Shown piece by piece: positions 12,025-14,891 of a stretch of 14,891 nt of DNA. The stretch's first letter is position 1; each line of letters starts with the position of its first letter. A program made the translations under genes and the position numbers. The notes under the pieces are model-generated. The model saw only the letters and a list, made by a program, of their open reading frames with translations, was not told where the DNA came from and did not search any database. The DNA comes from Candidatus Saccharimonadota bacterium (GTDB taxonomy: Bacteria > Patescibacteriota > Saccharimonadia > Saccharimonadales > UBA7683). The stretch covers positions 1 through 14,891 of the forward strand of contig JAGOUG010000017.1 in the NCBI GenBank assembly GCA_018061375.1, in the 5' to 3' direction.

Positions 12025-12030
12025 TATACT
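12025..12030 (+). promoter_or_regulatory. -10 box of the membrane protein / glycosyltransferase pair
   Basis: TATACT lies 8 nt before the ATG at 12039, so the transcript would have at most a 2-nt leader. It separates this pair from the 2H protein gene. Confidence 0.45.
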
Positions 12031-12038
12031 GGTTGGTA

Positions 12039-12407
12039 ATGAATAAAACAGCTGAAGCCGTTCCGTTTTTTAAAGATCGTCTCATGACTACGCTGGTAGC
12101 ATTAGACGGTTTTATAGTCGTACTCGTAGTAGTATCAGTCTTTGCTCGGCTACGCAGTCATGACTTTAAGGTGCCCGTACAGTACGTTGTGAATGATGGC
12201 AGTATACTGCAGACTTCTCAGTGGTTTACCCTGTATTCTTTGGCGCTTTTTGCAGTGATTGCGGGTATCAGTACGGTTATTCTTGCTCAGCGTATTCATA
12301 AAAGTGAACGATGGTATGCCGCAGCAGCCTTAATTTTGCTGGCGGTAACAACATTCTTCGGATTTCTTATGACTAATGCACTACTGGGACTTGTCTCACA
12401 GGTATGA
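12039..12407 (+). CDS. Small membrane protein, three helices, unknown
   Basis: 122 aa from the ATG at 12039, preferred to an in-frame TTG at 12033 because of the -10 box just upstream. Predicted membrane helices are at about 17-36, 63-84 and 93-118, with a short polar extracytoplasmic or cytoplasmic loop (FKVPVQYVVNDGSILQTSQW) between the first two. No family is recognised. Its stop overlaps the start of the glycosyltransferase gene as ATGA, which implies coupled translation and suggests a partner or accessory subunit of that enzyme. This is inference from arrangement only. Confidence 0.8.
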   Translation: MNKTAEAVPFFKDRLMTTLVALDGFIVVLVVVSVFARLRSHDFKVPVQYVVNDGSILQTSQWFTLYSLALFAVIAGISTVILAQRIHKSERWYAAAALILLAVTTFFGFLMTNALLGLVSQV

Positions 12408-14059
12408 ACACATTTAGCCCGGATCTTGAGATCCCGATTGGTAAACGCACATTTAAATATCGTTTTTTCGAGATTCTGCCAGGCTTTTTAACATGGTCAC
12501 TGTTAGCGCTTCCAGTTCTACTGAGTATTTTTGACCCAACATCACGGCTTGCAGCCGTATTCGTATTGTTCTTTATGATGAGTTGGTTTTACCGGGCGGT
12601 AGGCATGGCGTTTAGAACGATGCAGGGCTACAACAAGATGAAGACCTCTGAGAAGAATGATTGGCAGGGATGGCTTTCTGATCTGAATAATCCCGAAAAA
12701 GCTATTGTTCGCCTTACAGATTCGCATAAAACAACCTCTAAATCAGCCAAAGTGCACCTGGAGAACCTCCATCACTATGTTTCAGATAGTGAACTGCATA
12801 ATATGGCACCAAGTGATCTGGTACAGCTCATTGTTATGCCGATTTGGAAAGAATCATATGAGGTGGTTGCACCAACACTCGAGGCAATACTAAAGTCAAA
12901 CTATGATTCTAAAAAGGTCATACTGGTAATTGCGCACGAAGAGCGGGGCGGCGAAGAGCCAAAGCAAACCGCTCACAAACTTATTGAAGATTACGGTATT
13001 TCATTTATGCAAACTGCGGTAATAGAACATCCAGGTGATTTACCAAACGAGGTTGTCGGTAAGGGTGGAAACATCACCTGGGCTATGCGACAATTTGTGC
13101 CTGGGCTACTAAAGCAGGGTATTGAACCAGAACACGTAGTAGTTACTTCACTCGATTGCGATAATCGACCACATCCAGATTACCTTGCACACGTCGCGTA
13201 TTCGTATATTTTAACCAAAGACCGCAAGCACCGTTCGTTTCAGCCCTTGGCGCTCTATACCAATAACATTTGGGATGTGCCGGCACCAATGCGCGTGTTG
13301 GCGGTAGGGAATACATTCTTCACTATTATGCAGTCAGTCAGGCCCCATATGCTTCGTAACTTCTCTAGTCATGCACAGAGCCTCGATGCGCTGCTAGAAA
13401 CGGACTATTGGAGTGTGAGGACAGTAGTAGAAGACGGTCACCACTTTTGGCGTAGTTATTTTGCATTTAAGGGGAATCACTCGGTTGTACCAATTTATTC
13501 ACCGATCTATCAAGATGCGGTACTTTCAGATAGATACCCAGAAACGCTAAAAGCACAGTTTGTACAGATGCGGCGCTGGGCTTATGGCGCCTCGGACATT
13601 CCGTATATTGCAAATATTGGCTTCAGACGTAAAAAAGACAGAGTCGCGCCCCTAGGAGATATTATTATGAAATTCTTCCGTCTACTCGATACGCACGTGA
13701 GCTGGGGAACGGTTTCACTTCTGTTATTACTTGCTGCACGAATACCGTTATTCATTGGGCCGAATGCAAATAAAAGTATTGTGGCGCATCAGTTACCAAT
13801 TATCGCCAGCTACGCACAGACCATGGCTATGGTCGGGTTATTTATCTCAATTTATCTATCTATGAAGCTACTACCGCCTCGGCCAGCGCACTATAAAAAG
13901 CACAGAACGGTGTTTATGGTGCTACAGTGGGCGCTTCTTCCGATAACGAGCATCTTGTATGGTTCTCTTGCTGCGCTTAACTCTCAAACACGCTTAATGT
14001 TCGGTAGATATCTTGATAAGTTTGATCTTACGCACAAAGGCGTCAAAAAGAAGTCGTAA
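12404..14059 (+). CDS. Membrane glycosyltransferase family 2, processive type
   Basis: 551 aa. Two membrane helices are near the N-terminus (about 24-43 and 47-66), then a cytoplasmic GT-A domain of about 135-400, then three or four C-terminal helices (about 433-451, 466-488, 503-525). The motifs are those of processive GT2 enzymes such as cellulose or hyaluronan synthases: LIVMPIWKE (142-150), DxD as D251-C-D253 in LDCDNRPHPD, the acceptor-site VVEDGHHFW (E343-D344), and QMRRW (388-392, QxxRW). It probably polymerises or transfers sugar from a nucleotide sugar to a surface polysaccharide or lipid while spanning the membrane. The sugar and product cannot be deduced. There is no PilZ domain at the C-terminus. 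It is coupled by ATGA to the small membrane protein; its stop is 9 bp from that of nrdR. Confidence 0.9.
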   Translation: MNTFSPDLEIPIGKRTFKYRFFEILPGFLTWSLLALPVLLSIFDPTSRLAAVFVLFFMMSWFYRAVGMAFRTMQGYNKMKTSEKNDWQGWLSDLNNPEKAIVRLTDSHKTTSKSAKVHLENLHHYVSDSELHNMAPSDLVQLIVMPIWKESYEVVAPTLEAILKSNYDSKKVILVIAHEERGGEEPKQTAHKLIEDYGISFMQTAVIEHPGDLPNEVVGKGGNITWAMRQFVPGLLKQGIEPEHVVVTSLDCDNRPHPDYLAHVAYSYILTKDRKHRSFQPLALYTNNIWDVPAPMRVLAVGNTFFTIMQSVRPHMLRNFSSHAQSLDALLETDYWSVRTVVEDGHHFWRSYFAFKGNHSVVPIYSPIYQDAVLSDRYPETLKAQFVQMRRWAYGASDIPYIANIGFRRKKDRVAPLGDIIMKFFRLLDTHVSWGTVSLLLLLAARIPLFIGPNANKSIVAHQLPIIASYAQTMAMVGLFISIYLSMKLLPPRPAHYKKHRTVFMVLQWALLPITSILYGSLAALNSQTRLMFGRYLDKFDLTHKGVKKKS

Positions 14060-14068
14060 CTCGGTTAT

Positions 14069-14539
14069 TTATGTGCTCTGAGAGCCTTTTTCAGCACCTA
14101 CAAGGTGTTTTATTAGTTCTAGGGGGGGATTATTGCGGTATACGGTATTGACGTACTGGAGCGCGTAATTAGGGCTATAGCGAGAGGTAACAGTGGTGGC
14201 TACCTGGGTAATTAGGAGTGCATCTTGTGCTGGTTCAGCGAAGAACCCCGTCTGCTGCAGCTGAATCTCTATACTATCGCACAGCTCTGCAAGCATGGCG
14301 GGCTGTATCTGCAGGTTATTGCTCGATTTAGCCAGGCTTAACAGAAGTCGTTCACGGCTATAGCCAGACGAGCCGTCCTGCGTAGTAACAGTAGTACTCC
14401 CGGTCCAATCAACTCGTTCTCTAGTAGTGAAGGTACGGTTGCACGACTGGCATCTGTGGCGTCGCCACGTCTGCGTCTTACTATGCGTGCTTCGTGAGTT
14501 GTATATTTTGGTTGCACTGGTGCAAAATGGGCATATCAT
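14069..14539 (-). CDS. nrdR: Transcriptional repressor NrdR
   Basis: Nucleotide-sensing repressor of ribonucleotide reductase genes. The protein (156 aa, normal length) starts MICPFC, and its zinc ribbon has C3/C6 and C30/C33 with the conserved SR and the basic RRHRCQSCNRTFTTRE segment. An ATP-cone region follows (about 50-135), ending ALQYVNTVYRN, equivalent to the conserved ASVYR of the family. The ATP-cone is divergent: the usual basic run before it is replaced by VTTQDGSSGYSRERLL, so ligand binding may differ. A NrdR-box-like palindrome sits in its own promoter, suggesting autoregulation. It is convergent with the glycosyltransferase gene. Confidence 0.93.
   Translation of the reverse strand: MICPFCTSATKIYNSRSTHSKTQTWRRHRCQSCNRTFTTRERVDWTGSTTVTTQDGSSGYSRERLLLSLAKSSNNLQIQPAMLAELCDSIEIQLQQTGFFAEPAQDALLITQVATTVTSRYSPNYALQYVNTVYRNNPPLELIKHLVGAEKGSQST
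14075..14091 (+). terminator. Possible terminator of the glycosyltransferase operon
   Basis: GCTC-TGA-GAGC followed by C and five T. The stem is only 4 bp, but the position 15 bp after the stop codon fits. It lies inside the 3' end of the convergent nrdR coding region. Confidence 0.5.
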
Positions 14540-14544
14540 GATGA

Positions 14545-14554
14545 CTATATATTG
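14545..14554 (-). promoter_or_regulatory. NrdR box overlapping the nrdR -10 element
   Basis: The minus strand reads CAATATATAG, an exact match to the CWATATATWG core of the known NrdR box. It overlaps a TATATA box (14546-14551) that lies 6 nt before the ATG at 14539. Only one copy is seen; NrdR boxes usually come in pairs about three helical turns apart, and none is found 31 bp to either side. Confidence 0.6.
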
Positions 14555-14690
14555 TCATACATCTGAGCATAATGCTAGTGGATAAATACCTATATTTATG
14601 GGGATTACTTAACTACTAGGTCACCCCTGCGTAGTAATGACGGTCTAGGGAGTGTTTAATGGTTTGGATGAGGAATATAACCGGGAATAG

Positions 14691-14719
14691 AAAAAGCTAC
14701 GGGTATAAACCGTAGCTTT
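14691..14719 (-). terminator. Strong terminator after the 38-aa gene
   Basis: On the minus strand AAAGCTACGG, a 7-nt loop, CCGTAGCTTT, with the T tract continuing for two more bases: a perfect 10-bp stem. It is 32 bp past the stop codon at 14752. Confidence 0.88.
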
Positions 14720-14751
14720 AATGTTCTGCTTGCGTGTACGAGTAGGCGAAC

Positions 14752-14868
14752 CTAGCTCTTGTTACGACGAAGTCGCGCTGACACTGGGTTAGCGGCTGGA
14801 GTCTCTTCAAAGAATAATTTAAACTTTTCGAGCTCTGACTTCTGGTGTTTCATGGGTTTGTTACTCAT
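14752..14868 (-). CDS. Basic mini-protein of 38 aa, unknown
   Basis: The protein is MSNKPMKHQKSELEKFKLFF followed by EETPAANPVSARLRRNKS. The first half is a probable basic amphipathic helix and the C-terminus is Arg/Lys-rich. No family is recognised; it is too short for a confident domain call. Evidence that it is real: TTGGAG directly before the ATG (only 3 nt spacing), an extended -10 TGC-TAGTAT 8 nt upstream of the ATG, and a strong terminator just downstream in the same direction. A second ATG (codon 6) is possible. Charge and size would fit a nucleic-acid or ribosome-associated peptide, but this is conjecture. Confidence 0.55.
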   Translation of the reverse strand: MSNKPMKHQKSELEKFKLFFEETPAANPVSARLRRNKS

Positions 14869-14876
14869 GTACTCCA

Positions 14877-14885
14877 ATACTAGCA
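14877..14885 (-). promoter_or_regulatory. Extended -10 of the 38-aa gene
   Basis: TGC-TAGTAT on the minus strand, 8 nt before the ATG at 14868. The -35 would lie beyond the right edge of the window. Confidence 0.45.
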
Positions 14886-14891
14886 TAAGCT

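Noticed and set aside
1..14891. CRISPR array, insertion sequence or prophage
   Set aside because: No regularly spaced repeats, transposase, or phage structural genes were found. The only recombinase is of chromosomal Xer type.

Overview
This window is most consistent with a small-genome bacterium of the candidate phyla radiation (Patescibacteria), with Saccharibacteria my best guess. The reasons are the standard genetic code with TGA used as a real stop, tightly packed genes, a type IV pilus cluster as the main surface machinery, a nucleoside diphosphate kinase enlarged by an internal insertion, a membrane-anchored parvulin, and many short proteins of no recognisable family. The taxonomy is inference from gene content. 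No rRNA or ribosomal protein is present to settle it.

Layout. Positions 1-4476 (+) are a type IV pilus locus: the end of a pilin gene, the prepilin peptidase PilD, and four minor pilins linked by ATGA stop/start overlaps. Their order matches GspH-I-J-K / FimU-PilV-PilW-PilX, and the last one lacks Glu5 as K/X-type proteins do. A Xer-type tyrosine recombinase (-) meets this operon tail to tail, sharing the four bases TTAA. A 274-bp intergenic region carrying direct and inverted repeats separates it from the divergent ndk gene. Then come tRNA-Arg(CCT) with a terminator, a protein ending in a J-domain-like HPDK motif, a PH-domain membrane protein, and a parvulin-type foldase overlapping it. Next, on the minus strand, are a cupin and an acidic protein of unknown function with a near-consensus promoter.

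Positions 10440-11360 form a tRNA neighbourhood: tRNA-Asp(GTC) (-), tRNA-Thr(CGT) (+), several strong hairpins, a GC-rich structured spacer, and a 57-aa gene (-) with its own promoter, Shine-Dalgarno site and terminator. Positions 11481-14059 (+) encode a 2H-phosphoesterase-like protein, a three-helix membrane protein, and a processive membrane glycosyltransferase (GT2) coupled to it by ATGA. The window closes with nrdR (-), whose promoter carries an apparent NrdR box, and a 38-aa gene (-) with a strong terminator.

Regulation. Five genes have a -10-like hexamer exactly 6 nt before the start codon, which predicts leaderless mRNAs. Others have good Shine-Dalgarno sites. Several -10 boxes are of the extended TGn type. 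No gene-free stretch exceeds 300 bases. The longest (about 210-280 bases each: 5400-5673, 10436-10712, 11065-11282, 14540-14751) hold promoters, terminators, repeats and hairpins, described individually below.
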